Shown: positions 11,413 through 22,409, counted from the first letter of the stretch. The stretch: DNA of 64,000 nt from Isoetes taiwanensis (GCA_021234155.1 JAJEKV010000020.1:16917018-16981017), one strand, 5' to 3'. Notes: generated by a model not told the origin, from the letters alone. Program-made: numbers and translations.

Positions 11413-11900
11413 ATGCTAATTGAGGAGCCTTTGGGATCTTACAGGTTAAAAAACACAAGACCAAGAAAATATGAAATGGTTCCCCTTATTATGGAGTGTG
11501 CACTTCCCGGCAAACAAGGACCAAAGGTTTTATGGTTTGATGGAGGTATCTCTAAAAAACTAAATGTTGCATCATCTCTGCACGCTATTTTGAAAGATTC
11601 TTCTCACAAACTCTTAGCTAAGGTAGGAAGAATTTTTCCTCAAGTCACTTCTAATGTGGCAGAATATAAAGCTTTGATTGCAGGTCTTCAAGAAGCCAAA
11701 GCTATGGATATTGCCAATATCCATATTTATGGTGATTCACAATTAATTTGCGACAAGTTTAGGAGATTATCAAATAAAAAATATGGATATGGAGCTTTTT
11801 GAAGAATCGAGGGGCAATGGGAGTGCTCTCAAGTTTTGCTTCATGGAGGATCACTCATATCCCAAGAGAAAAAAATTTTGAGGTGGTGCCTGTGTAGGGA
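11413..11900 (+). pseudogene. extra RNase H-like domain before RT in gypsy 1
   Basis: This ORF has the layout of a bacterial/archaeal-type RNase H (RVT_3-like). VLWFDGGISKK carries the first Asp, TSNVAEYKALIAGLQEA the Glu, and IHIYGDSQLICDKF the next Asp. After a frame break at 11802, ITHIPREKNFE near 11850 matches the C-terminal 'H-PR--N' strand. It lies between protease and reverse transcriptase and is separate from the RNase H that follows RT at 13060-13400. Plant Tat-group elements carry a second RNase H, usually described after the first one. Its position here is unusual and is discussed as a finding. Confidence 0.72.
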
Positions 11901-12179
11901 AACTCTCATGTCACATTTGGTGAGGGAGCTATTCTGAAGATGACCTTGATGACAATGAAGTAAAAGCACTCTGTCCTATTTTGACCATTGATGCATCGAA
12001 AAAAAAAAGATCTTGAAGAGATTGTGATCACAAAAAATGGTACACCTAGAACTCGTTTGTTGGAGATCCGATTGAATATCAAAGCAGGGGAGAGCATACA
12101 AATGTTTTTGAAGAAAGAAAAGATGTATTTGCTTGGGACTATTTGAACTATCGGTATCAAAAGCGAGGTATGCCAATTT

Positions 12180-13412
12180 GAAATTAAAATCAAGGAAGGT
12201 TGTAAACCTGTTTTTCAAAAATTAAGGAGGATTAATGCTTCACTTATGGGATTAATAAAGGATGAATTGAATAAGATGTTAGATGCAGGTGTGATTATTG
12301 AAATCATTAATCCAGAATGGGTATCTTGCATTGTTCCTGTAGAGAAGAAAAGTGGTGCCTTAAGAATTTGCATTGATTACCGAGATCTCAACAAAGCCAC
12401 CATCAAGGATTGTTACCCTTTGCCTTTTTTAGAAGAGATCCTATATATTCAGAAAGGGTAAGGAAGTGTATATGGATTCTCAGGATTCAATCAGATCAGC
12501 ATCAAAGAAGAAGACCAGCCAAAAACTTCTTTTATCGCTCCCTGGGGTACATATGCTATGAAAAGAATGCCTTTTGGTTTGATGAATGCTCCAGCTACCT
12601 TCCAAAGGGCAATGGATGTTATTTTTAAATCCATGTCTGCTGAAGAGTTCAGGGTGTACTTAGATGACCTTTGCTTAGGCTCTCATCCATCTAATCATGT
12701 GGAGCTACTTGCAAAAATTTGTTCTTTGTGTAGGAGTTCAGGAGTCAATCTAAATCCAAAGAAATGCATCTTTTTTGCATCAAAAGGACAACTCTTAGGG
12801 CATGAAGTATCCAGCCAAGGCATTCAAGTTGCTCAAGACAAGATTGAAGCTCTCAAAAAATTAGCACCTCCCAAGAATCTAAAACAGGTCAAAAGTTTTG
12901 TTGGTATGACAAGTTTTCTCAGAATGTATATTCCTAATTTTGCTCATATTTTGAGTCCCATTTCTAGGTTGACAAGGGTAGGTAAGTTTTCCAAGTCTGA
13001 AAGTAAGCATATACCTATCACATGGACTTCAGAATGCCAAGAGGCTTTTGACTTCCTCATCCTATCCATATGTGAAGCCACACTTTTGAGAAAACCAGAT
13101 TTGGATATGCCATTTGAAGTTTATATTACTGTTACTAAAAAAGCTATAGGATTAGCCATTTTGCAGGATAAGCATACCATAGTGTTTGCAAGTAAACAAT
13201 GGTCTGCTCTAGAGGAGAGATATACTAGAATAGAAAAAAGTGCTGCTGCCCTCATGTTTCTTATCAATAGGCAAGGACACTTGCTTCTGAAGAGTCAAGT
13301 CCAAGTCTACATGAAGCAAAAATCCAATGGGACTATCTGTTTGGTAAGGCAACCAAGAAGCCAAAAATCCAAAGATGGGCTTGTAAGTTGCAAAGCTATG
13401 ATATTACCGTAA
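12180..13412 (+). pseudogene. gypsy 1 reverse transcriptase and RNase H
   Basis: RT begins near 12180 in a shifted frame and becomes clear in ORF 12246-12461 (ELNKMLDAGVIIEI, ALRICIDYRDLNKATIKDCY). A frame break near 12460 skips the first catalytic Asp region (GFSGFNQISIKEEDQPK is readable in another frame). ORF 12558-13412 continues MKRMPFGLMNAPATFQRAMD and has the catalytic VYLDDLCLGS. The connection follows (GHEVSSQGIQV, FVGMTSFLRMYIPNF), then the Ty3-type RNase H (PDLDMPFEVYITVTKKAIG, FASKQWSALEERYTRIEKSA). It would copy the element RNA into DNA and remove the RNA strand. Two frame changes make it non-functional as written. Confidence 0.85.
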
Positions 13413-13689
13413 AAAATTACATTTGGTAACTAAGTCCTAGCCTTTATTTGCCTTATATATTTTTTGACCATGAAGATGAGTTGGATATCTGCTGACATTT
13501 CACTTGCAAAGAGCTCATGTAGAGGTAACTCTAGAAGATCAAAAGCGATGATGGGTGGCAACAACCTATTAGAAACTTTTACAACATGGAATCATCTCTT
13601 CAAGCCTCACTTCAAACCAAAAAGGAGACTCAAGGATAAATGCGAGACAATTCAAGATGATAGACAATGTCTTGTGCAAAATCAACCGA

Positions 13690-14837
13690 GATGGAGTCTT
13701 ATTGAGGTGTGTAGATGAAAATGAGTCTGCTCTAATCATCATCGGGAAATGCACAAAGGTATTTGTGGAGGGTATTTTTTCTGGTGATACTACAAAAAAA
13801 AGATTCTCGTGTCCGGATACTATTGGCCTACTTGTTTTTTAAAGATTGTTATGAGATTATAAAAACTTGCCATCAATGCCAAATCTTTGGCAAAAGAATT
13901 TTACTTCCGGCTGCCCTTAATCCCATCATATCTCCGGGGCCCTTCAGATTTGGGGATTAGATTATATTGGTCCCATTAATCCTTCTTCGCAGGTCAACAT
14001 CAACATATTATTGTGGCCACAGATTATTTTACTAAATGGGCGAAGCTATACCTTTGAGGCGGGCTAATCTTTGCCACAACCGCAAGATTTTTACATGAGT
14101 ATGTTTGTTCCAGGTTTGGTATTCCTTTTTAGGTTGCATTCGATAGGGGCACGCCTTTTGTTAATGAAGTTATTGCTAACTTGTTGGACATCTTGAAGGT
14201 CAAGCATACCAAAAGTTCCTCATACTATCCCCAAGGTAATGGACAAGCTGAAGCCACTAACAAAGTGTTGAAAAATATCTTGCAGAGGACAATTGAGGTC
14301 AACAAGAGGGATTGGCATGTCAAAATAGTGGATGCACTTTGGGCTTATAGAGTCACTATCAAAACAGCTACAAATCATACACCCTTCAATTTGGTCTATG
14401 GCATAGAGGCAGTCATACTAGTGGAACTTGAGTTGCCTTCCCTGAGGTTAGCTTATAAATTATGCTTACCTTTTGAACATGCCTTGCAGGAAAGATTGGA
14501 TGCCTTGCTGCACCTAGATGAATATAGGATGGAGGCTGAGAATACTAATTTGCTAAAAAAGGCCAAAGATCTGGCTGCATTCAAAGCTGCACATAGAATA
14601 CAGGGCACTTTTAGAGAAGGAGAACTCGTCCTCAAGTGGAACAAGTCAAAAGAAGACTCAGCTGGCAAATTTGATAATATTTGGGAGGGACCTTTTGTGG
14701 TGTACAAATCTGCAGGTACCAATTCATATTGGTTGCAAGAAGTTGCCTCAGGAATGTTGTTACCAAATCCTATTAATGTCCTGCATCTGAAGAGGTATTG
14801 GGACCAACATGCTTGCTTGTCCCTCTTTTTGCATTAG
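13690..14837 (+). pseudogene. gypsy 1 integrase
   Basis: The zinc-binding head is in shifted frames at 13750-13890 (HKGICGGYF, then CHQCQIFGKR). The catalytic core follows with DYIGPINPSS near 13965 and AFDRGTPFVNEV near 14140. The intact ORF 14181-14837 has KSSSYYPQGNGQAEATNKVL with the catalytic Glu, and WAYRVTIKTATNHTPFNLVYG. Its C-terminal SH3-like part includes GELVLKWNKS and KFDNIWEGPFVVYKSAGTNSY, ending at a stop after LKRYWDQHACLSLFLH. There is no chromodomain. It would join element cDNA to the genome. Frameshifts upstream of 14181 break it. Confidence 0.85.
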
Positions 14838-15600
14838 AGAATTTTAAAAATCTATGGTAGAATTAGTATAGTTAGATTTATTTAATTCTTTGAGCATGTT
14901 ATTTTAATGAGTTAACTTTATGATTGTAGGTTGGGCTAACTTGAGGACAGTATGAATGATCTCAAGAGAAAGAGTGATTACTAATGCTTTACCAAGTGCC
15001 ATATGCAGGAGCATCCTTTTTTCCATCTTCATCCACCTGCCATAAGTGGTCCTGTTATTCATCTAGACTTCTTACTCCTATTTTCATTCCCATAAAGGCA
15101 CTCTGCAAATCAGCTTCACCACCATAGCAGAGTTGCAAGGTATTAAGACTAACTAGTTTGTGTGTTTCCATGACAGGTGCACCCTTTTCTCATTTTTATT
15201 CATCTGCCATAAGTAGCCCTGCCATCCATTTAAACCTCTTATTCTTGTTTTTCATTTCCCCAGGAAGAAAGCACTCTGCAATTCAGCTTCACCATCCTAG
15301 CAGAGTTGCTCTTGGAGATATTAAGGAGACACACATTCTTTTGTTTTGGCGAGACCTCAACATTTTCACATTTTACTTCCCCCTCATACACTCCATTTTC
15401 ATCACTATCCTATCACATTCATACTCATTCTCATTCTTTTTCACTTATCATATTCCACTCACATCCTCCCTCCACCACATTCACATCTATTCCATTAACA
15501 CTTGCACATTACACTCCATGATTCTCACTCAAGCACCTTGGCACAAGGTTGAAGACTCCTTATGGCTGAGGGGACCAGCCATTCTTTTGTTTTGGCGAGA
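14838..15600 (+). other. gypsy 1 non-coding tail with internal direct repeat
   Basis: No ORF of known family lies between integrase and the 3' LTR. A segment at about 15012-15145 (containing CATCCACCTGCCATAAGTGG and GCTTCACCACCATAGCAGAG) is repeated with changes at about 15178-15327. A 21-base string ending TTTTGGCGAGA occurs near 15335 and again directly before the 3' LTR at 15580-15600. No clean polypurine tract is visible, so the plus-strand primer may overlap GGCGAGA. Confidence 0.55.
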
Positions 15601-17553
15601 TGTTGCCCCCAAAGGGCAACATGCTAATGGAGATCTATTTATTCAAACTAGGTCAACTCATTTTAGAAGACTAGGTCAAAGCTTGGAAGATTCTTGTCAT
15701 TCAACATTGTTATGGAGGTCAAAAGATGTTCACGCTTCAAGTCAAAAGGTGCTCAAGGTTCAAACTTCACAAGAGGTACTTTATTTGAAGTTAAATGCTG
15801 AGTCAGGAATATGCTCTAGAAGATTCTGGGTTATGAAGTCTGGAAGATATTATTTGAAGTTTGGAAGTTGAAAGTTTGGAAGACTCCTTTGTATATGGTT
15901 CCTTGCCTAGCCTTTTTTTCATATCCACAACTTATTTGCCAACTACCCCATGACATTTCCCCCATTTACTCTTCTTGACCACGTTATACCATTGCCTTCA
16001 AAAATTGCTTTTTCTTGTCATAAACATTTACCCCACTACCCCCCATTTTTGCACCCTTGGCTCAATATTGTTTTCCTACCCATTGTTCACTCTTTTGCCA
16101 TGCTTGTTTTGCTATAAATTCCAAAAATGCCATTCCCTATTATTTCCCTTGCCCCTCCTCGAATGTTCCTTCATGATTTCTTTTGCTTCTTGTGTCATCA
16201 CATTCATAGTGGCATATTCCCGACCTTGTCCAAAGATGCCCCAAAGATTCCCTATTCTTCTACATGTGTAGACATTCTTCTCTATGGTCAATGGGCTATG
16301 ATCTCTTCTAATATTCTATGGGTAAAAACCTCCAAACCATTGGCCAAGCTTTTAAAAATGGCCAAATACGGCATATTCCTTTAAAAATACGAAACCGTAT
16401 CACGCGAAATCCTCAGAAATACAGCTGAAGAACCATAAAAATAGAAGAATGGCTCGAATCACGCCTTCCCGCGCTCCATCCTTGCTGAAATCACTCTATC
16501 TTTGAATTCCAGAATCTAAGCAACAAATTAAGCCTAAATTTATTACCTAAAATCATTTTGGAACCGCAATTGAAACTATATCGAGGAACCACAATCACCA
16601 CATTTTTGAAGGGCCGAAGTATTCAGATCATACATTGATCATTCTTTGAGCAAGATCTGGGCGATCCTTGAAGTTCTTGAGCTCTCCTCAACTGGATCTA
16701 CAAGATTTAGTTGACATTACTTTTCGAAATTACCTTATGACTTTTTGATGATTATTTTCTTGTACTTGAGACCATGAAGCATCCTTATCTGTTGTTATCT
16801 TGATATATTTACCTTCATATCAATCCAAATTGGATGTCAAGTTGTTGAATTCGATCTCGATATTTTCCTTAGCAATTATTGCCACAAAAAATTCTGAGAA
16901 AAATCCACGAAAGTGCTTTTAGCACCTTTGGCCTATCGCCACCTATCCTTGGGTGTTATGAGAGCCAAAGGAGTTGGAATCATTCAAAAATACCAAGTAT
17001 AGCTCAAATTCAAAAAATTGCTCTCGGGTTTGAGCAGTTTTGATGTATTTTGCCAAATCTAGTCACAAAAATACCTCTACACATCCAAATGAGGATTTTG
17101 CTTGCCTCTCTTCCCTAGCACCATTGCAACCTATACGCTTTGGAAATTCTCAAAAAGATGATTGGCAACTCCAAATCTCAATCTCGATCCTTTGTTTTCT
17201 ACATTTGACCTCTATTGACCAAAATTTGACCTCACTTTGAGCTCGAATAACTCACAGATTAAGTTTCTGACTTGGTCAGAGGCTTTACTGTTGGTTACCT
17301 ACAACTTTTTTGACCAAGTCTACAGCATCTGACTTAAAAAATCGATTTGCATCTCAACACCACAATTGTTTTGGCAAAGGTGCCATTTTCTGGAAATGGG
17401 AAAGGTATAGAACTCAAACTTTCTGAACTTATCTTTGGAATTTTCTTGCATAGACTGATCACCTTAAGTGATCTGGAGGTCCTAACCCCAATTTGAGTGA
17501 AAACTCGAATTGGTTTCTTGTGGTTGACCTTTAAGCCAGGTTTAGGGTCAACA
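15601..17553 (+). repeat. 3' LTR of gypsy 1
   Basis: Complete 1,953-bp LTR. It starts with the TGTTGCCC...GGGCAACA hairpin, ends CAACA and is followed directly by the TTGTG target copy. It aligns along its full length with the two 5' LTR pieces, which defines the element. Open frames inside are LTR noise. Confidence 0.9.
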
Positions 17554-17558
17554 TTGTG

Positions 17559-18239
17559 GATATACATGTGTGTATGGCAACAGATGGAGCAGGGTATTGC
17601 TAGGCAGAGATATGGAATAAAAAGGAAATATATAGTTCAACGAAGGTAGACAACATTTAGTCATGTAGGACACATAAGGCTCAATACTTTGGAGGCTTAC
17701 CAAGAATGTTGGCTTCCAACAAATATTTAAGAAATCTTCATTCTTTTATTCTTATTTGGCCAGTCAAAAGAAAAACAAAAGACATCTAATTGAAAATCGT
17801 TTGATATTTTTGAAATGATTCTATTATAAGCAGGTGAATTCATACCTCTTATTCTGCTTCATATTCTGCTTCATAATGATCTAGAAGAACAAGTCTGCAA
17901 ACTCACTTTTTTTCTCCTTATATTGCTACATATAGTGGAGATTATCGTCATAAAGATAATGCTAATAGAATGTTGCTCGTCCCGACGAAGCCACCAAATA
18001 TGTAAAGTTTTGATATGTACAGGAAACAATATATCTAGTGATAATTTATTATTAATACATAGAAAATTGAACTCAGGCAACCAGATACGTAGTGTTCAAG
18101 ATTTAAAGATTCAAAAAATGCAGTGAATGACAAATAATCTGAGAATGAACATTGACACATGCTGTTCGTTAGAGATGATGGGGGAAATCCTAGACAAAAC
18201 AACATTTCGCATTTCTGATTGAAAGGGAAGAGGTTTCTC
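17559..18239. other. unassigned spacer
   Basis: AT-rich DNA to the right of gypsy 1, originally contiguous with the DNA left of 4165. No gene, RNA or repeat recognised. Confidence 0.3.
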
Positions 18240-19018
18240 AGCGAAAAAAGTCTAAAAGTTCAGCAGATGTTGCTTGAGTTTTGTTGGCTTTGTTAGCACC
18301 AAACCATCTGGCAAAAGCAATGAGGACATGGTTGACGTCATGCGACGCCTCTTAGTCGCACGAAAAAAGAAGCTTGTACAACGGTCTCCATCACGAAACC
18401 ATTGCAGACCTGCCTTCATCTTTGCCTGTTGGATTTGCTCCTCCTTCAATGTTTGGATCTGTGCCAGAATATCTCGATCATAAACACCTGGAAGGAGTCC
18501 CCATCGAGAATGAAGGAAGTCCTGATACAACGTGTCCAATAAAGCATGACCTGTTGCTGCTACTGCAAACTCTCGGCCCCACTGTTTGGCAAAGCCTTTG
18601 ACTGCTGCAATTGCATCCACTATGCCGGCCATGCCTCGATGTCGGCTGAAGGCATTTGTCCAAGTGTTCTTACAGCCTTCCTGAAAGTCAGCATCCTTCA
18701 AGGACTTTACATTCAAGCGAAAACATGTCCATCCAGGTTGACGCTGCTGCAAAGGCTCATCTGAAAGAAATTGCGGATGGTGGTCTAAAAATGTTATCTC
18801 TGAGACAGAACCGGAAGAAACCTGGAAGTGCTATAGCTGCATCTGTATTCCAATAAGCTCTATCCAACCGAGAGCTTGCGCGACCCTCACCAACCTGACC
18901 ATTGCACCAAATAAAGGCAAAATCTAGAAGCTGCCAAATTTCTCTTAGACACTTTCTCATTGGCTTCCAGTATCCTTGTGGGGTGGAAGAAGTGTACAAC
19001 TTTATGGACATTGGATAT
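18240..19018 (-). mobile_element. LINE B, inverted 5' segment (endonuclease to linker)
   Basis: On the minus strand, 19011-18757 gives the end of an L1-type endonuclease: WQLLDFAFIWCNGQVGEG, then SSRLDRAYWNTDAA, the usual 'F-W-N...SRLDR' motif. A frame change leads to 18752-18252, the linker before RT, with GLQWFRDGDRCTSFFFRATK and TKLKQHLLNF. The RT itself is missing to the left. The fragment ends where gypsy element 2 begins. With the plus-strand LINE tail to the right of gypsy 2 it may be one insertion inverted by twin priming. Confidence 0.7.
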
Positions 19019-19594
19019 TGTTAGTCTTGTAATGGAAAGGTGTATGGGACTATTCAAGACCACGGAAAGGGGCGGGGAATAAGGGACCTGGTCAAGCATC
19101 GGGTAGTAGACCCACCCAGAAACCCACGCAGAAGACCACGCCCCAGTCAAAGAAGAGACCTAGAACGGACGAATGACGGCCTCCATGGAGTATAGTCCAT
19201 GGCCAGTGACATTCCAGCCACATAAAGAAGGCACTGCCAGATTCCCCGCAAATCAGGCTTTGATCCGGGAGTTGGTAACTGAGACTTGCCACATATCTAT
19301 TTTGGACCCAAGGCCGTTGTACTATATATATGAGTAGAGATAGATCTCAAGTTTTAGATGAGATTTTAGCCTTATCTCGATTGTTTTCCTCTTGCTTGAC
19401 AAGAGGTCATGTATTTAAGTTGACATCAAAGAAGTATTATTTCAGCTCACTGTTTTGCATTGTTCTCTCCTTCCCTTTCTTTCTTTCCTCCTTTGCAAAA
19501 TCCCGCATGACACTGAGTCAGGATTCTCCTGTTTGATCCAAGGGTCCTCATAGAGGGCTGTCTTGCAGGAGATTTCGAACCCAGACCCTAAACA
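19019..19594 (+). repeat. 5' LTR of gypsy 2
   Basis: 576 bp, starts TGTTAGTC and ends CTAAACA. It matches 29652-30234 from end to end. A TATA-like TACTATATATATGAG lies near 19320, the likely promoter of the genomic RNA. Confidence 0.9.
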
Positions 19595-19595
19595 C

Positions 19596-19613
19596 TAGCG
19601 CCGTTGCCGGGTC
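19596..19613 (+). other. primer-binding site of gypsy 2 (tRNA-Asp type)
   Basis: TAGCGCCGTTGCCGGGTC, one base after the LTR. It is the common plant gypsy primer site TGGCGCCGTTGCCGGGG with a few changes, complementary to tRNA-Asp. Confidence 0.8.
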
Positions 19614-20651
19614 TTACTTCCTTTTTTCTCTTCTCAATATGTATGCTCGTGCTTTCACTCATGAGGAACTCCTTAGCCAAACGACGGCCCGATTGGAATG
19701 CCACCAGCGCCGAGAAGCTGCTCACGACATGTATGATCCTGATTATGATATCGAAGGAGGCCGTGTCCGCTCATGTGCTCAGTCGGCACTGCCTAGCCCT
19801 CACGTCAATTCTCGACCAGGATCTCCCCCTGTTTGCAAGCACTGCTCTCGACCACAGTCGCCACTCCATACACCAGTCCATCCTACTCCTCATTATTTTC
19901 AGACTCCAGACAACACTTACATTCATATCCTTTCTGGTCACACTCCTTTGCCTTCACAACCCTCTTCTCCTCCAGCGGGGATGGGCTATCCACATCTCTT
20001 TTAGTCCTCCCCATGTTCATGAATATCAGTCCTCCCCATCCTTTCAGCACTCGGTTTTTGTTTACAACATTACTAATCTCAAGTTAAATGAGGACGGCTC
20101 CCACGACCCTTCGCCCACGGACTCTCCTCTCTCTGGACCACTTGGTTTCTCGGTTTCTATGCCACCTTGTTCCCAACCCACAGCTGTGCCTCAGGGTTAT
20201 ATTCCCATTTATGCTCCACCCGTCTACACGCAAGTTCCACCTTTGTCCCCTGTTCAAAATCTTAAGCTCACATATCCGATTTTTGGGAACACCAAAGGGA
20301 AACCCCTAAATCAAAGTGCCCAAGCTCACATGGAGGAATTTGAGGCCCTGGCTATTCTGAATGGCCATTCTCAGCCTCAACTCAAGTTCCACATTTTCTC
20401 CACCACGCTGAGAGGTGCCCCTCATCAGTGGCTCATGGCCAACAAGAGTCACTGGAAACAAAACTGGCAAGAGATGAAGATTGCCTTTGTCTTACATTAT
20501 GGCACCACGGATGATGATCAGCAGCTTTTGAAGCAGCTCAATGATCTACAGCAACAACTTACAGAGTCTGCCTGTGACGACCATACAGATATTTGTATCA
20601 TACGAACATTATACTCGTATGTACGGTTGTCACATGGATGCAAAAGAGTAG

Positions 20652-20733
20652 TTGCACGGAGCAAGATTTGAACTCGCAACCTTCCAGTTGCGAGTCACAC
20701 ACCCTTGCCAAGTGCCCTACCAATATTTGTTAT
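20652..20733 (-). ncRNA. tRNA-derived (SINE-like) stretch in the solo LTR
   Basis: On the minus strand this reads GGTAGGGCACTTGG (D-arm-like), then the inverted repeat CTCGCAAC...GTTGCGAG and GAGTTCAAATC, a Pol III B-box match. It is not a complete cloverleaf, so I do not call a functional tRNA. It is either part of the LTR's history or a SINE-head remnant. Confidence 0.45.
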
Positions 20734-20778
20734 AGACATTTCCTCATGTCTTTCTCATATGCGGGACTATTTCCAAGA

Positions 20779-20800
20779 GGTTCTAGAATATTCTAGAACC
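20779..20800. promoter_or_regulatory. perfect four-unit heat-shock element
   Basis: A 22-bp perfect palindrome centred at 20789/20790. It holds TTC (20781), GAA (20786), TTC (20791) and GAA (20796), each separated by two bases. This is the canonical alternating nTTCnnGAAn array bound by trimeric heat-shock factors. It lies about 70 bp upstream of the TATA box. Confidence 0.75.
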
Positions 20801-20869
20801 TACATGCGTGTGCGACACTTGGCATGATCTCATCCATTGAAGTGGCGCGATCCTGACCGTTGGCCGACA

Positions 20870-20876
20870 TATATAA
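20870..20876 (+). promoter_or_regulatory. TATA box of the solo LTR
   Basis: TATATAAGGAGG context, with GC-richer flanks. Correctly spaced downstream of the heat-shock element for a Pol II promoter. Transcription would start near 20900 and read into the remainder of gypsy 2 gag. Confidence 0.6.
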
Positions 20877-21545
20877 GGAGGCATCTCCTTCTTGTCGAAC
20901 CATTCCGGTTCAACGCCAGTTTTGAGCCTTCTAGGCATCTGTCTCGTGTTCCTGCTTGCCTTCGGGCCATTGTACTCTTGATTCCTGTTCATATATCAGA
21001 TTCTTTGCCGACCTTGGCGTATTTTTTCCACATTTCTTGCATATTTTCCACATATTTTCCTTGTTTTTGTGTAGGTTCATGATACTGCCCATGATTTTAC
21101 GGATCGTCTCCAAATCCTTGTCAGCAAACTTAAAGAGTACCCCACGCAGAGCCAAATTCTCGTACGGTTTCTGCAGGGTCTTCCTCCTGCCATTTGTCTC
21201 ATGACAGAGTACCTGCGTCCTAAAACTTTGAAGCAAGCCATCGAATTTGTGAGACACTCCATCAATGTGTCTTCTCGGGGTGTTTCTCTCACAGAGCTTC
21301 CCTTCATGCCTCCTGTCATAGTTCCTCAGAATGCGCTACAACCTCAACAATTGGCTCCTCCTCAAAGAAGTTAGATTTGGTGTCACATTTGTAAGTACCA
21401 AGGTCATCTTGCCAATTAGTGTAACTCCACCAATGGTCATCCTCACTGTAAACGTTGCAATATGTGCAACCATTCTACTGAAGAGTGCACCCGTGCACAT
21501 CCTACACCCTTCAGGTAAAAAAAAGGTCTTCCAGGTGCAGACTAC

Positions 21546-22409
21546 GCCATAGCAACAGCAATCATATCCGACTCAACAATATCAGTCGGTTCAGCAACTC
21601 CAACAATCTCGGGTCAAGGTTCCAGAACTCCTTTTGATCCTTCGAAAGCCCGGTATTATCACTGTCAAGAATGGGGTCATACCACCACGGCATATCCTCA
21701 GCTTCCTCAAGTTCAAGTTCAGCTGCCAGGGACAAATCAAACTGCTTCAGTTCGACTTATGGCCTACCAACTTTGGGTCGCAAATGGCAAACAGGGTCCA
21801 GCCCTGTCTTGAAGAAACCCTCTCGGCCACCACAGCAGCAGAGACCTCAACAAGCAGCACCCTTCATCACTCTCGATCAACAAGCTCAGCAAGAAATCTA
21901 TCAAGCTCTTAATCCTCTGGTCCAGCCACCAAATTGGGTTGGTCTGATCTCACGCCAGACCAAGGCATCACGCCCGACCATATGACACGCAACCTGCGTT
22001 TGCTGTGGACACCATTCTGCATGAGGAGCACAAAAAGGTCTATTTAGCCCCTGATCTTGATAAGCTCATGCCTCATGCCATGCCCAAGGTGTGCCAAAGC
22101 ATTCTTAAACTCATGCAAGCTGCTGAAGGACGCACGCTCACCAATGTTCATGCCACCACACGTGCCCAGCAGCATTAGGAAGCGCCCTCCACGTCAAAAA
22201 GCCCGCGCACTCAGCCGTACCCCAACATTGCTGCTGAAGTGGAGCTCCTCAAGGAAGTCTCTGCATCCATGCCGCAGACTCTTACACCATTGGACCCTAC
22301 AGATCCATTCTCTCATGTTCCCTTAGAACTCCAAGATGAGCTGGCAAAAATTAAGATTTCCCTGAGTCTTGCTACTATCCTCAAACTGTGTCCTGCTCTC
22401 AAGGAATAG
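21546..22409 (+). pseudogene. gypsy 2 gag-protease linker, degraded
   Basis: This part is rich in Gln, Pro and Ser (for example QQQRPQQAAPFITLDQQAQ in ORF 21671-21985) and connects the zinc knuckles to the protease. It stays open only in pieces across three frames. No catalytic motif is visible. Confidence 0.5.

Larger units (their letters stand above)
4165..17558 (+). mobile_element. Ty3/gypsy element 1, nested, full length
   Basis: A complete LTR retrotransposon lies between two copies of TTGTG (4165-4169 and 17554-17558), the 5-bp target duplication expected of Ty3/gypsy. LTRs start TGTTGCC and end CAACA. The 5' LTR is interrupted by LINE A, so the outer pieces are 4170-5043 and 7486-9433. 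The 3' LTR is 15601-17553. The internal order is primer-binding site, gag with two zinc knuckles, protease, an RNase H-like domain, reverse transcriptase with its own RNase H, integrase, then a 760-bp non-coding tail. Integrase and RT wording resembles plant Athila/Tat-type elements (inference). The reading frames are broken in several places, so the copy looks non-autonomous as written. Confidence 0.88.
20573..21084 (+). mobile_element. solo LTR inserted in gypsy 2 gag
   Basis: A 512-bp block starting TGTGACGACC and ending TTCATGATA, flanked by CTGCC at 20568-20572 and 21085-21089. Excising it with one CTGCC restores the gag reading frame. A 5-bp target duplication, a TG start, lack of terminal inverted repeats and its own TATA box fit a solo LTR left by recombination of another LTR element. 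The end reads TA rather than CA, perhaps a C-to-T change. It contains a tRNA-like stretch, a perfect heat-shock element and a TATA box, annotated separately. Its orientation is taken from TATA and the TG start. Confidence 0.75.
19639..21545 (+). pseudogene. gypsy 2 gag, split by a solo LTR
   Basis: The start is the ATG at 19639 (MYARAFTHEELLSQTTARL). A Pro/Ser/His-rich N-terminal half follows, with a frame change near 20000. The gag core at about 20270-20572 includes PIFGNTKGKPLNQSAQAHM, HQWLMANKSHWKQNW and LNDLQQQLTESA. At 20573 a 512-bp insertion intervenes. Removing it and one CTGCC target copy restores the frame exactly (ESA then HDFTDRLQILVSKLKEYP), continuing to FLQGLPPAICLMTEYLRPK. Two zinc knuckles follow near 21385-21490, CHICKYQGHLAN-C (stop in the last spacer) and CKRCNMCNHSTEEC. 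As written it cannot make intact Gag. Confidence 0.78.

Noticed and set aside
20652-20733. Functional tRNA gene
   Set aside because: B-box and D-arm words are present, but no complete cloverleaf or acceptor stem can be formed.
20573-21084. Solo LTR read as a gag intron
   Set aside because: It begins TG and is bounded by a CTGCC duplication. It lacks GT-AG edges that would restore the frame, whereas removal of insert plus one CTGCC does so exactly.
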